This document shows, piece by piece, positions 1 through 9,062 of a DNA stretch of 64,000 bases. Position numbers and translations under genes: made by a program. How positions within the stretch are numbered: the first letter of the stretch is position 1; each line of letters starts with the position of its first letter. The stretch covers positions 105,610 to 169,609 of the forward strand of contig CAYWFX010000005.1 in assembly GCA_964457945.1 (NCBI GenBank). Reading direction: 5' to 3'. The stretch comes from PHAA01 sp964457945 (lineage in GTDB: Bacteria > Bacillota > Syntrophomonadia > Syntrophomonadales > Syntrophomonadaceae). The notes under the pieces are model-generated. The model had not been told where the DNA came from. It was given only the letters and a program-made list of their open reading frames with translations, and ran no database searches.

Positions 1-1
1 C

Positions 2-1099
2 CAGTTGAGAGAAGGATATTCCACCGGAACCTGTGCCGCTGCTGCCGCGCAGGCTGCCCTTCATTATCTGCTTCATAACGTGTGCCTGTCAGATCTTGAG
101 ATTGATCTGCCTGAAGGGGAGACGATTCGAATTCCGATCCATCAGGTTTATTCAATAGACGGCGGGGCTTGTGCTGAAGTGGTGAAGGATGGCGGAGATG
201 ACCCGGATGTTACCAATGGCATTCATATTGTTGCCACCGTGTCGTTGAACAGGGATCAGCAAATTCGTATTTTGGGCGGCTCAGGGGTAGGCAGGGTAAC
301 GAAGCCTGGTCTGGCGATACCGATAGGAGAGGCGGCCATCAACCCGGTTCCCCGCAGGATGATCACCGCTGCGGTGCAGCAATTGCTTCCGAAAGGATTC
401 GGCCTGGAGGTCATTATATCTGTCCCTGATGGTGAGCGGGTAGCAGTAAAGACTATGAATCAACGACTGGGGATTATGGGAGGTATTTCTATTCTGGGAA
501 CGACCGGGAGAGTACGACCGATGTCTGAACAAGCCTATCTGACATCATTAATTCCACAGATAGATCAGGCAGTTGCGATGGGATATTCCAAAGTGGTTCT
601 GGTACCGGGTGCAATGGGTACCCGGAAGGCGACCGGGATGGGTGTCCCTTTAGAAGCCGTTATTCAATGCAGTAACTTTTTTGGGGCCATGCTGGAGGCA
701 TGTGCGGATCGCGAGATTGATGGCCTTTTATTGATGGGGCATCTCGGGAAAATGATAAAATTGGCCGGCGGAAGCTACAATACCCATAGTCGTGTCTCAG
801 ATGCACGCCGAGAGACCCTGACTGCACATCTGGCACTTCTGGGTGCCGACCCCATGCTGCTCAGGAAGGTAATGAACTTAAATACCATGGAAGAGTCTGT
901 GGCAATGCTAAGAGAAAACCAAATGGAAGCGGTCTATCATTCTCTAGCTGCAGCCTGCAGTGAAAAATGCAAAGTCCTTTTACCAGATCATGTAGCGGTC
1001 GGTACAGTATTGTACTCCATGGATGGAAGCATTGTCGGATATGATCCTGAAAGTCTTGATTTACGGAGGGGATTGACGTGTCAGCAGTCATCGTGGTAG
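2..1099 (+). CDS. cbiD: Cobalt-precorrin-5B (C1)-methyltransferase CbiD, 5' end cut by window
   Basis: S-adenosylmethionine-dependent C1 methylation of cobalt-precorrin-5B in the anaerobic cobalamin pathway (cytoplasm). The hallmark N-terminal motif REGYSTGTCAAAAA begins at the third codon, and later blocks such as GGSGVGRVTKPGL and MGHLGKMIKLAGG fit the family. The frame is open to the left edge. A TTG lies at position 5, but CbiD proteins normally have only a few residues before this motif, so the true start is probably just outside the window. It is the first visible gene of a tightly packed cob operon, and its 3' end overlaps cbiE by 22 bases. Identification is firm; only the start is uncertain. 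Confidence 0.93.
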   Translation, partial: QLREGYSTGTCAAAAAQAALHYLLHNVCLSDLEIDLPEGETIRIPIHQVYSIDGGACAEVVKDGGDDPDVTNGIHIVATVSLNRDQQIRILGGSGVGRVTKPGLAIPIGEAAINPVPRRMITAAVQQLLPKGFGLEVIISVPDGERVAVKTMNQRLGIMGGISILGTTGRVRPMSEQAYLTSLIPQIDQAVAMGYSKVVLVPGAMGTRKATGMGVPLEAVIQCSNFFGAMLEACADREIDGLLLMGHLGKMIKLAGGSYNTHSRVSDARRETLTAHLALLGADPMLLRKVMNLNTMEESVAMLRENQMEAVYHSLAAACSEKCKVLLPDHVAVGTVLYSMDGSIVGYDPESLDLRRGLTCQQSSW

Positions 1100-1704
1100 G
1101 AACGGGTCCGGGAGATCCAGCGTATTGTGCGCCAGCGGCATTGGAGTTAATCCGAGATGCTCAGGTACTGGTCGGTGCAGAAAGATTGCTGGAGGCATTT
1201 GCCCGCGCTGATCAAAAGCAGCTGCCCTTGGGCAAAGATCTTGCCGCTATGCTGCTTGAGATTGAAAAGCGCAGACGTCAAGAACGGGTGGTCGTACTGG
1301 TGTCAGGCGATACCGGTTTATATAGTTTCGCAACTTATCTAGCTCGAAATATGGATCCAGAGGCTTTACAGTTTGTTCCCGGGATTAGCTCGGTGCAGTT
1401 TATGTTTGCTCGTCTAAAGCGTCCCTGGCAGGATGTTCAGATCTTAAGCGTGCATGGGAGATTTCCCCCGGCACTGACAGAGTTGGTTAAAAGCACAGAG
1501 GTGACTGCTCTGCTTACGGGCCAACCGTGGTCACCCCCAAAGATCGCCAGCTATTTGTTGGAAAACGGGATGGGTGATATGGCAGCAGCGGTTGGCATTG
1601 ATTTATCTTATCCGGGTGAACAGCTCATTCAAACTAGCTTACTGGCCTTGAGTGAGGATCTTAATAATTATGATAATGCAGTGATGGTGATATTTAATGA
1701 GTAA
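1078..1704 (+). CDS. cbiE: Cobalt-precorrin-7 (C5)-methyltransferase CbiE
   Basis: Tetrapyrrole methylase of 208 residues that methylates C5 of the cobalt-corrin intermediate; it partners CbiT, which does C15 methylation/decarboxylation. The N-terminus carries the methylase motif VVGTGPGDPAYCAPAALE, and VSGDTGLYSF and FVPGISSVQFMFARL follow in family order. The GTG start at 1078 is preceded by GGAGGGG and lies inside the end of cbiD. The stop overlaps cbiT by 8 bases, so translation is probably coupled. CbiE and CbiT are separate proteins here, whereas CobL fuses them. Confidence 0.93.
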   Translation: MSAVIVVGTGPGDPAYCAPAALELIRDAQVLVGAERLLEAFARADQKQLPLGKDLAAMLLEIEKRRRQERVVVLVSGDTGLYSFATYLARNMDPEALQFVPGISSVQFMFARLKRPWQDVQILSVHGRFPPALTELVKSTEVTALLTGQPWSPPKIASYLLENGMGDMAAAVGIDLSYPGEQLIQTSLLALSEDLNNYDNAVMVIFNE

Positions 1705-2296
1705 ATGGCAATATGTGAGCCCAGGTATTCCTGATGAAGCCTTCATGAGAGAGGAAGGCATTCCCATGACGAAACAGGAAATTAGGACAATAAGCCTCTC
1801 CAAACTGCGCCTTTTTCCTGGCGCAACGGTTTGGGATGTGGGTGCTGGAAGTGGTTCTGTGGCGGTCGAATGTAAAATTTTGGTTGGAGAGGGTCGGGTA
1901 TTTGCCGTGGAAAGAGAAGCGCGAGCGGTTCAACTGATCCAGCAAAACTGCCAGCACTTTGGGGTGAATGTAGAAGTGATAGAGGGAACTGCCCCTCTTT
2001 GTATTGACCCGCTTCCCATGGCTGACCGGATTTTTATTGGGGGGAGTGGTGGGGATCTACCAGCCATTCTCCATGTCTGTGATGAGCATTTAAAAAGGGG
2101 AGGGAGAATGGTCGTAAATGCGATCTCTCTGGATACGATAGAAAAGGCACGTTATTTTTTGGGGCAAAGTAATTATCTTACAGAGATTATCCAGGTTCAG
2201 ATTGCTGTACATATAAATAAGGGGAGAGCAGCCTTCTGGCAATCCAGAAACCCAGTTACAATTATCAGCGCTGAAAAACAGGAGGAATCAAAATGA
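1697..2296 (+). CDS. cbiT: Cobalt-precorrin-6B (C15)-methyltransferase/decarboxylase CbiT
   Basis: Class I Rossmann SAM methyltransferase of 199 residues that methylates C15 and decarboxylates the acetate side chain. The opening GIPDEAFMREEGIPMTKQE is typical of CbiT. The SAM-binding glycine loop WDVGAGSGSVAVE lies near residue 47, followed by the acidic AVERE strand end and FIGGSGGDLP. It overlaps cbiE at the start and shares ATGA with cbiL at the stop. Function follows from the motifs and from position directly behind cbiE. Confidence 0.93.
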   Translation: MSKWQYVSPGIPDEAFMREEGIPMTKQEIRTISLSKLRLFPGATVWDVGAGSGSVAVECKILVGEGRVFAVEREARAVQLIQQNCQHFGVNVEVIEGTAPLCIDPLPMADRIFIGGSGGDLPAILHVCDEHLKRGGRMVVNAISLDTIEKARYFLGQSNYLTEIIQVQIAVHINKGRAAFWQSRNPVTIISAEKQEESK

Positions 2297-3015
2297 AACT
2301 GGGTACACTTTATGGCATTGGGGTAGGTCCGGGTGATCCGGAGTTACTAACCATCAAAGCCAAGCGCATCCTGGAGGAAGTTAATGTGCTGTTTATACCC
2401 AGATCTCGTCTGGAAAATCGCAGTCTGGCACTGTCTATTGTATCGGGTTTGGTCAAGAAAGAATGGGATTGTGTAGACTTGTTGCTGCCCATGACCCGTG
2501 ATGGAGAAGCCCTTCTGCTGCACTGGCAGGAAGCGGCGCAAGAGATGCTTAGGGTCTTGCAAAATGGCGAAGATGCAGCTTTTATTACCTTGGGTGATCC
2601 CGGCATGTACAGCACCTTTTCTTATCTTCTGAGAAACTTAAGAAAACTGGAGCCAAGTCTCAAGGTCGAGATTATCCCTGGGGTTAGCTCCATACATGCG
2701 ATTTCAGCCTGGATACAGGAACCGCTGGCAGAAGGTGAGGAAAGTCTTATCATCGTGCCGGCCCTGAAAGAGACAGAGCAACTTCAAACCCTGTTAAAAA
2801 ATTACGATAACGTGGTTTTACTCAAAGCTGGCCGACAGTTGGCCAGGATTAATGAGATTTTACAATCAGAAGGCGATGAAGCCGACAGGCAGGTATTTCT
2901 GGCTAGCCGCTGTGGTTTTGTGGATGGGTTTTATACTGAGGATCTTAAGGCCTATGAGCATCGACCGATGGACTATCTGTCCACGCTGATTATCAAGAGA
3001 AGGAGGGCTGATTAG
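2293..3015 (+). CDS. cbiL: Cobalt-precorrin-2 (C20)-methyltransferase CbiL
   Basis: SAM-dependent tetrapyrrole methylase (240 residues) acting at C20 early in ring contraction. Motifs seen: GIGVGPGDPELLTIKAKRIL at the N-terminus, FITLGDPGMYSTFSYLLR centrally and EIIPGVSSIHAISAW after it. The long gap between the first motif and the GDPGMYST block is typical of CbiL/CobI rather than CbiF or CbiH. The ATG overlaps the cbiT stop (ATGA) and the stop TAG abuts the cbiF ATG. Its ribosome site GGAGGAA lies in the end of cbiT. Confidence 0.93.
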   Translation: MKLGTLYGIGVGPGDPELLTIKAKRILEEVNVLFIPRSRLENRSLALSIVSGLVKKEWDCVDLLLPMTRDGEALLLHWQEAAQEMLRVLQNGEDAAFITLGDPGMYSTFSYLLRNLRKLEPSLKVEIIPGVSSIHAISAWIQEPLAEGEESLIIVPALKETEQLQTLLKNYDNVVLLKAGRQLARINEILQSEGDEADRQVFLASRCGFVDGFYTEDLKAYEHRPMDYLSTLIIKRRRAD

Positions 3016-3756
3016 ATGATTTATTTTGTTGGCGCAGGACCGGGAGACCCCGAACTTATCACCCTCAAAGGTTATCAATTACTCCAAAAGGCAGATCTGG
3101 TGATCTATACTGGTTCCCTGATTAACCCCGAACTCCTTCAATATTGTTCGTCCAGTTGTGAGCGGGTGAACAGTGCTTCGCTGGACTTGGAGAGCATTGT
3201 TGCCCTGATGGTGGAGGCGCATGAGGCAAATCGTCTGGTTGTTCGTCTGCATACCGGGGACCCCAGTCTATTTGGCGCCATCGGGGAACAAATGGAGTTA
3301 TTGGAGGCTAGCGGAATTCCTTTTATCGTAGTGCCTGGTGTGAGCTCATTCCTGGCGGCGGCAGCCAGTCTGAAACGCGAGTATACCGTTCCGGAAATTA
3401 GCCAGACCCTGATTATCACTCGTATGGAAGGGCGTACACCGGTGCCTGAGCGGGAGCGGCTGAATAAATTGGCGGCCTCGGGCAGTTCGATGGTGATCTT
3501 CCTGTCAGTAGGTATGATAGAACAGGTTGCAGCGGATTTAGCTCAGCACTACGCATTGGATACCCCTGTGGCAGTGGTTGAAAGAGCCAGTTGGCCCAAC
3601 GAGAGAATTGTCCAGGGGACTCTGGCGCAACTGGCAGACCTGACAAGAGCTGCAGGAATTACTAAGACAGCCTTAATTATGGTGGGTGAATTCCTACGTG
3701 CGAGTGGCCGTTCGAAACTATATGACAGGGATTTTGTGCATGAATACCGAGGATAA
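3016..3756 (+). CDS. cbiF: Cobalt-precorrin-4 (C11)-methyltransferase CbiF
   Basis: Tetrapyrrole methylase of 246 residues, C11 methylation. It starts MIYFVGAGPGDPELITLKG, and VRLHTGDPSLFGAIGEQM with VVPGVSSFLAAAASLKREYT are diagnostic of CbiF/CobM. The ATG follows the cbiL stop directly and has a strong AAGGAGGG site 8-10 bases upstream. The 3' end overlaps the preferred cbiG start by 17 bases. No defects seen. Confidence 0.94.
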   Translation: MIYFVGAGPGDPELITLKGYQLLQKADLVIYTGSLINPELLQYCSSSCERVNSASLDLESIVALMVEAHEANRLVVRLHTGDPSLFGAIGEQMELLEASGIPFIVVPGVSSFLAAAASLKREYTVPEISQTLIITRMEGRTPVPERERLNKLAASGSSMVIFLSVGMIEQVAADLAQHYALDTPVAVVERASWPNERIVQGTLAQLADLTRAAGITKTALIMVGEFLRASGRSKLYDRDFVHEYRG

Positions 3757-4948
3757 GAAAAAAATACAGAAGACGGCCATTTTATGTCTTACCGAAGGGG
3801 CGGCCAAACTTGCCCTCAAGTTAGGCGAGGACATGGACAACTGCACGATATATCTGCCAGCCAGATTGGAATCCGTACTTGTTGTCGAAGATAGCCATCG
3901 AGCCAAGATTAGAATGGGATCTCAGCTCAAGATGGAACCGGATCATGCGCAGCAGGGAGACCCCTTCAAGATTGTGTTTTACAGCAACTGGCAGGAGACT
4001 TTAACTGAAACCTTTGTTTCTTTCAATGCCTTGATTTATATTATGGCGACAGGCATTGTGGTTAGAAGTCTGGCGCCATTATTGCAATCTAAATACATTG
4101 ATCCGGCGGTTGTCGTTCTGGATGAGGAAGGGCAATTTGCCATTCCTCTGCTCTCCGGGCATGTAGGAGGTGCGAACCGTCTGGCTAGAGAAATAGCGAT
4201 TAAGCTGGGTGGGCAGGCAGTGATTACAACTGCTACAGATGTAGTGGGGAAACCAGCTCTGGATATAATGGCTCAGCAGATGGATGCGACGATTGAACCG
4301 ATCTCGTCACTCAAACGCTTCAATCGTTTCCTGGCGGAGGGAAGCGAGATCAATCTATATAGCCCCTGGCCATTGCAAGCATCGCTTCGGGAAGGATTGC
4401 AATGGCAGGAATGGCAGTCCGGTTTTGCAAGGGGGTTTCCGATTGTGCATAAAAACCTTCCTTTACAGCCGGCAGTGATTATAAGTCCTTTTCAATTGGA
4501 TCTTTCCGAGGGTGCGGACATTCTTCAAATTCGGCCCCGAAATCTATCAGTGGGGATCGGCTGCCGCAAGGGTGTTACGCTGGCAGAAGTACAGCTAGCC
4601 CTGCAGGAAACATTTAGGGTCTTTGGTCTGGACCTTCGCTCAATTAAGAAGCTGGCAAGTATTGATTTTAAGATGAGTGAACCGGGCCTTTTAGACCTGG
4701 CTGATGAGCTTAAGGTCCCACTTTTGGGCTTTAGTCGTGAAGAAATTGCTTCCTTGGATGGATGTTATGAAGCTTCCAAACAAGTATTTGAAAGAATTGG
4801 AGTTGGTGGGGTATGCGAACCTGTGGCGATGCTGGCAGCGAATCATGGTGTGAGCCTGATGCCCAAACAGAAGCACAGACGGGTGACGGTGAGCGTAGTC
4901 ATGGAAAAATCCTGGTGGTGGGATTGGGGCCTGGCAAGCGGGACCTGA
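3740..4948 (+). CDS. cbiG: Cobalt-precorrin-5A hydrolase CbiG (probable N-terminal half of a frameshifted CbiGH)
   Basis: Opens the ring-expanded lactone of cobalt-precorrin-5A and releases acetaldehyde. Family blocks seen: IYIMATGIVVRSLAPLL, PLLSGHVGGANRLA, VGIGCRKGVTLAEV and AMLAANH near the end. The ATG at 3740 is preferred to an upstream candidate at 3686, because residues 1-18 of the longer form lie inside cbiF and look foreign. The last 12 residues (SWWWDWGLASGT) are an out-of-frame reading of the conserved CbiH N-terminus. One extra A in the run 4905-4909 would continue ...VVMEK directly into ILVVGLGPG and fuse CbiG to CbiH. Fused CbiGH proteins are known, so this is likely a real or sequencing frameshift. 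Confidence 0.88.
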   Translation: MNTEDKKKIQKTAILCLTEGAAKLALKLGEDMDNCTIYLPARLESVLVVEDSHRAKIRMGSQLKMEPDHAQQGDPFKIVFYSNWQETLTETFVSFNALIYIMATGIVVRSLAPLLQSKYIDPAVVVLDEEGQFAIPLLSGHVGGANRLAREIAIKLGGQAVITTATDVVGKPALDIMAQQMDATIEPISSLKRFNRFLAEGSEINLYSPWPLQASLREGLQWQEWQSGFARGFPIVHKNLPLQPAVIISPFQLDLSEGADILQIRPRNLSVGIGCRKGVTLAEVQLALQETFRVFGLDLRSIKKLASIDFKMSEPGLLDLADELKVPLLGFSREEIASLDGCYEASKQVFERIGVGGVCEPVAMLAANHGVSLMPKQKHRRVTVSVVMEKSWWWDWGLASGT

Positions 4949-5622
4949 TGACTGCCCGTGCCATAGAAGCACTCAGAAAAGCGGATGTCATTATTGGTTA
5001 TAAAACCTATATTGACTTGGTGTCAGATCTTATTACTGATAAGAAGGTAATTAGCTCGGGTATGCGCCGTGAAATCGAGCGTGCGAAGATCGCAGTAGAA
5101 GAGGCCAAGCGTGGTCAGACGGCAGCGGTGGTGAGTAGCGGCGATGCCGGGGTATACGGGATGGCGGGAATTGTACTGGAGGTCGCAGCAGGGGTTGTGC
5201 CCGTGGAAGTGATTCCCGGTGTAACCGCAGCAACAGCAATTGCTGCACGCCTCGGTGCTCCGCTCATGCATGATTTTGCAGTAATTAGTTTGAGTGATTT
5301 GCTGACACCCATAAATAAAATCATGACCAGATTGCAGGCAGCTGGATTGGGGGACTATGTCGTAATCCTCTACAATCCTGCCAGTAATGGGCGTAAGGAA
5401 CAGATCAAAATGGCCCGTGAGATACTGCTCTGGCATAAAGATCCCGAAACGCCAGTGGGCATCGTGCGCAATGCGGAACGCGAGGGGGAAGAAGTCGTCA
5501 TTACCACTCTGAGGGAAATGCTTTCCGTAGAAATGGATATGTTTACGACGGTTATCATTGGAAATTCTGAGACCAGAATCGAAAATGGATATATGATAAC
5601 GCCCCGGGGTTATCAGCTATGA
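4813..5622 (+). CDS. cbiH: Cobalt-factor III / precorrin-3B C17-methyltransferase CbiH
   Basis: SAM-dependent ring-contraction methylase. ILVVGLGPGKRDLMTARA marks the true N-terminal strand, then VSSGDAGVYGMAG, VIPGVTAATAIAARLGAPL and DYVVILYNPASNGR, all typical of CbiH/CobJ. The only ordinary start in this frame is the ATG at 4813, 136 bases inside cbiG. It adds about 30 residues that are an out-of-frame reading of the CbiG C-terminus. A natural start or fusion point (ATG 4901, M-E-K-I-L) would be restored by one additional A at 4905-4909. The stop overlaps cobK by 4 bases. Function is secure; the start is not. Confidence 0.88.
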   Translation: MRTCGDAGSESWCEPDAQTEAQTGDGERSHGKILVVGLGPGKRDLMTARAIEALRKADVIIGYKTYIDLVSDLITDKKVISSGMRREIERAKIAVEEAKRGQTAAVVSSGDAGVYGMAGIVLEVAAGVVPVEVIPGVTAATAIAARLGAPLMHDFAVISLSDLLTPINKIMTRLQAAGLGDYVVILYNPASNGRKEQIKMAREILLWHKDPETPVGIVRNAEREGEEVVITTLREMLSVEMDMFTTVIIGNSETRIENGYMITPRGYQL

Positions 5623-6416
5623 TTCTTGTGCTCGCAGGCACTAGTGAAGGTAGGGAAGTTCTGGAACAACTGCATCCTACTTATGAGGTCATCTCAGCAG
5701 TGGTTAGCCCGTATGGGGCACAGCTTCTGGCAGAGGTCGCTAAGGGTAATGAGATCTTCATCGGGGAATTGGATCTAATGAGCTTGTTGAGTTTAATCAA
5801 AGCCCGGCAGGTGGATACCATTATCGATGCTACCCATCCCTTTGCCCAGATTATTAGCGTGATTGCAATGGAAGCGGCGGCCCAGACTGGGATTGTCTAT
5901 ATACGCCTGGAGCGTCCAGCAACGCCGCTCCCCACACATCCGCTGGTCCATCCGGTGCAGCATTTGGAGGAAATCAAGAATTATCTGCATCCAGGGGAAA
6001 CCCTTTTCAGTACAGTGGGGAGTAAAAACCTGTCGAAGCTCGCAGAGATTGCTGCTGAACAGGAAATTCGGATGGTAACCAGGGTTTTGCCTAGCTCCGA
6101 GGTGATTAAGAGCTGCGAAAGACTAGGTTTGTCTTCTGATCAGATTGTAGCCATGAAAGGTCCGTTTTCCACCGCAATGAATCAAGAGCTGTTCAGACAT
6201 TATAGGGTTAATGCAGTTTTCAGCAAAGAAAGCGGAATGCGCGGTGGGGTAGACACGAAAATTGAGGCAGCTGTGAACATGGGCATCCCAATTCTAATCT
6301 GGACCCGCCCGGTGCTCGATTATCCGGTTCTCTTGCACTCGGTGCGAGCGGTATGCGATGCAATTGAGTTGAGGCAGCAGAAAAATAATGAAGATACAGG
6401 GAGGCTTGAGCTATGA
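5619..6416 (+). CDS. cbiJ: Cobalt-precorrin-6A reductase CbiJ/CobK
   Basis: NAD(P)H-dependent reductase of the corrin ring, 265 residues. It starts MILVLAGTSEGREVLEQL, the family signature, with IIDATHPFAQIIS and YIRLERP further on and VFSKESGMRGGVDTKIEAA near the C-terminus. The start overlaps the cbiH stop (ATGA) and the stop overlaps cbiX in the same way. Anaerobic-pathway context favours the CbiJ role on the cobalt-containing substrate. Confidence 0.92.
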   Translation: MILVLAGTSEGREVLEQLHPTYEVISAVVSPYGAQLLAEVAKGNEIFIGELDLMSLLSLIKARQVDTIIDATHPFAQIISVIAMEAAAQTGIVYIRLERPATPLPTHPLVHPVQHLEEIKNYLHPGETLFSTVGSKNLSKLAEIAAEQEIRMVTRVLPSSEVIKSCERLGLSSDQIVAMKGPFSTAMNQELFRHYRVNAVFSKESGMRGGVDTKIEAAVNMGIPILIWTRPVLDYPVLLHSVRAVCDAIELRQQKNNEDTGRLEL

Positions 6417-6784
6417 AAGAAGGAATTATCTTACTTGGACATGGCAGCAGGAGAGAAGAAGCCAATGAGGAGATTCGTGAAATTGCCAGGATGATTTTGG
6501 ATGGTGATGAAAGAGATTTATATGAAATCGCATTTCTGTCCTTTGGGTTCCCGGATTTAACCGAAGCGGTTGAAAGACTGGTGGAAAAAGGCGTAGACAA
6601 AATCATTGTAATGCCGATTTTCCTGGTTACAGGTAACCATATTACCAGGGACATCCCTGGTAAACTGCTCTTACAAAAAACGACCTATCCTAATATTCAG
6701 TTCGTAATGGCTAAACATATCGGACCCCATCCGGCTATTGCAGAGATTGTTAAGAAACGCATTACGGAAGCGGCTGAATTATAA
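6413..6784 (+). CDS. cbiX: Sirohydrochlorin cobaltochelatase, short CbiX
   Basis: Inserts Co2+ into sirohydrochlorin, the committing step of the anaerobic pathway. At 123 residues it is the short, single-domain CbiX(S) form that acts as a homodimer, about half the length of CbiX(L)/CbiK. LLGHGSRREEANEE holds the first metal-binding His and HIGPHPAIAEIV the second. No His-rich tail and no Fe-S motif are present. Start ATGA overlaps cbiJ. Its position late in the operon rather than first is only a gene-order quirk. Confidence 0.9.
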   Translation: MKEGIILLGHGSRREEANEEIREIARMILDGDERDLYEIAFLSFGFPDLTEAVERLVEKGVDKIIVMPIFLVTGNHITRDIPGKLLLQKTTYPNIQFVMAKHIGPHPAIAEIVKKRITEAAEL

Positions 6785-6806
6785 TAAATCATCAGGAGGA
6801 ATAAAC

Positions 6807-7430
6807 GTGCAGATTTTATGGAAGCCAGGGGATATTGAGACCCAAAGCATGGAAATTATTGAGCAATACGTAGCAGCGCTTAAGCTTCCTCTAATGGAGA
6901 AAGCAATCATCAAGAGAGTGATTCATACTACAGGAGACCCTGCACTCATTGCTGATATTTGTATTCATCCGGATGCATGTAAAGTGGGAATACAGGCGAT
7001 TAAGAAGGGCTGTTCCGTCTTTACGGATGTGAATATGACAAAGGTGGGGATCAATCAGGCCAGTTTGGTGCAATATGGAGGCAGCCTGCACTGTTCCATC
7101 GCCAACCCCGAGGTGGCCATCAAAGCAAGTGAATGGGGGATCACCAGAGCAGCGGCAGCCATGCGTATGTGGGGCGGGGAACTTGACCAGGCTGTTATTG
7201 CCATCGGCAATGCGCCTACTGCGCTGTTTGAACTGCTGGACCTTATGGCAAAAGACGTGGCCCATCCAGCCCTCATCATAGGTACCCCGGTGGGCTTTGT
7301 CGGTGCAGCGGAATCCAAAGAGCAGCTCATGCGCGAGAGCTCGGTGCCCTACATTTCAGTCCGGGGTACCCGTGGCGGCAGCCCCATCGCTGCAACGATC
7401 GTTAATGCCCTTTTATATGGCATGGTTTAA
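6807..7430 (+). CDS. cbiC: Cobalt-precorrin-8 methylmutase CbiC
   Basis: Moves the C11 methyl group to C12 to give cobyrinate; 207 residues. The motif VIHTTGDPALI contains the catalytic His; FTDVNMTKVGI, AIGNAPTALFELLDL, GTPVGFVGAAESKE and GTRGGSPIAATIVNAL complete the family pattern. A GTG at 6807 with AGGAGGA six bases upstream is chosen over an in-frame ATG at 6738, which lies inside cbiX and has no ribosome site. An 86-base gap follows before cbiP. Confidence 0.92.
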   Translation: MQILWKPGDIETQSMEIIEQYVAALKLPLMEKAIIKRVIHTTGDPALIADICIHPDACKVGIQAIKKGCSVFTDVNMTKVGINQASLVQYGGSLHCSIANPEVAIKASEWGITRAAAAMRMWGGELDQAVIAIGNAPTALFELLDLMAKDVAHPALIIGTPVGFVGAAESKEQLMRESSVPYISVRGTRGGSPIAATIVNALLYGMV

Positions 7431-7516
7431 ATGTGACGGGTAACCAATGCAATTTGCCCTTTATTTTTATTTTGAATACAAAATAATCACAATCAACAGA
7501 AGGAGGGTGCGTATAA

Positions 7517-9061
7517 ATGGGTACAGCCAAAACCATTATGATTCAGGGAACTTCCTCAAATGTTGGCAAAAGCTTATTATGTACTGCTCTGTGCCGAATT
7601 TTTACGGACGATGGCTTTTATACAGCCCCCTTTAAAGCGCAAAATATGGCGCTCAATTCTGCTGTCACCGGAGACGGGGGGGAAATCGGCAGGGCGCAGG
7701 CAGAACAGGCAGAAGCAGCAGGGATCATACCTGATGTCAGGATGAACCCGATCCTGTTAAAACCCAAAGGTGATATGGTGGCACAGGTCATCGTACGGGG
7801 AAGGCCAATCGGGGATTTATCAGCCAGCGACTATCGCAATCACTGTATCCCGACCCTCATTCCAGTAGTTCAGGATTGTATTGACCAGCTTAAAAATGAG
7901 TTTGAAGTCTTGGTGATTGAAGGGGCTGGGAGTCCTGCGGAAGTTAACCTGAAGGATCGCGATATCGTTAATATGAAAACCGCTGAAATGGCGGATGCCC
8001 CAGTTTTGTTGGTGGCGGACATTGATAGGGGCGGGGTGTTTGCCGCACTTATCGGCACACTGGAACTCCTGGAAGAACATGAGCGACTTAGGGTGAAGGG
8101 ATTCATCATTAATAAATTCCGCGGAGACCTGGACTTATTAAAGCCGGGTTTGGACTTTCTTGAGCAGCGGACCGGGATTCCTGTTTTAGGAGTGGTTCCG
8201 TATTTACACGATCACGGCATTGAAGAAGAGGATTCGGTATGTCTTGCGGACATGAAAAGATATGGCAGTGAGTCTGACCCAATTCAGATCGCGGTGGTTC
8301 AGTTTCCGAGAATCTCTAACTTCACTGATCTGCGCCCCTTTTTTCATTTACCGGATACCTGCCTGCGCATGGTGAAAGCTGGAGAGCCAATCGGTTCAGC
8401 AGATATCATCATCCTGCCGGGTACGAAGAATACCATTCTGGATCTGCTGTATCTAAAGGAAGCTGGATATGATCAGGAAATACAGGCATTGGCTGCAGGT
8501 GGGGCCTATATTGCAGGGATATGTGGGGGATATCAAATGATGGGTCAGCAATTACTTGACCCAGAAGGCAGTGAGGCTGGTTTGGGAGCGCAGACCGGTT
8601 TGAGACTTTTGCCGGTCACTACAAGCTATTCCACAAGCAAAGCGACGCATCAGGTACAAGCGGAATTGAAAGATGCGCCTGGCTTTTGGCATACGATTGC
8701 GGGACAGAGGGTGCATGGGTATGAAATCCATAGCGGTCAAAGCGAGGTTTTGAACGCCGCCAATGCTTTACTGGCGATACATTTGCGTTCTGGTGTGGAA
8801 GCCACCGCGCCAGATGGTACGACTAGTGAAAATGGCAAAGTTTTCGGGACTCATTTGCATGGCTTTTTTGATAATCCTGCGGTGCTGCTAGCCTTCATCA
8901 ATGCGGTTCGCCAGGAAAAGGGACTTCCTTTTTTAGAAGAAGCTAACCTTCAGGTGCTCAAACAGAGGCAAGAGCGCTTTGAAAGATTGGCCCAAACGGT
9001 GAGAACTAATATCGACATGGAAAAAGTCTTTGCCATTATGGGCATAGAAGGACGTCAGTGA
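7517..9061 (+). CDS. cbiP: Adenosylcobyric acid synthase CbiP/CobQ
   Basis: ATP- and glutamine-dependent amidation of the b, d, e and g side chains of cobyrinic a,c-diamide. 514 residues with two domains. The N-terminal synthetase-type P-loop is GTSSNVGKSLLCTALC, with the partner strand LVIEGAGSPAEVNL. The C-terminal class I glutaminase domain has AGICGGYQMMG (nucleophile Cys) and GTHLHGFFDN (catalytic His). The ATG is preceded by AAGGAGGG. The a,c-diamide synthase CbiA that should supply its substrate is not in the window. Confidence 0.94.
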   Translation: MGTAKTIMIQGTSSNVGKSLLCTALCRIFTDDGFYTAPFKAQNMALNSAVTGDGGEIGRAQAEQAEAAGIIPDVRMNPILLKPKGDMVAQVIVRGRPIGDLSASDYRNHCIPTLIPVVQDCIDQLKNEFEVLVIEGAGSPAEVNLKDRDIVNMKTAEMADAPVLLVADIDRGGVFAALIGTLELLEEHERLRVKGFIINKFRGDLDLLKPGLDFLEQRTGIPVLGVVPYLHDHGIEEEDSVCLADMKRYGSESDPIQIAVVQFPRISNFTDLRPFFHLPDTCLRMVKAGEPIGSADIIILPGTKNTILDLLYLKEAGYDQEIQALAAGGAYIAGICGGYQMMGQQLLDPEGSEAGLGAQTGLRLLPVTTSYSTSKATHQVQAELKDAPGFWHTIAGQRVHGYEIHSGQSEVLNAANALLAIHLRSGVEATAPDGTTSENGKVFGTHLHGFFDNPAVLLAFINAVRQEKGLPFLEEANLQVLKQRQERFERLAQTVRTNIDMEKVFAIMGIEGRQ

Positions 9062-9062
9062 A

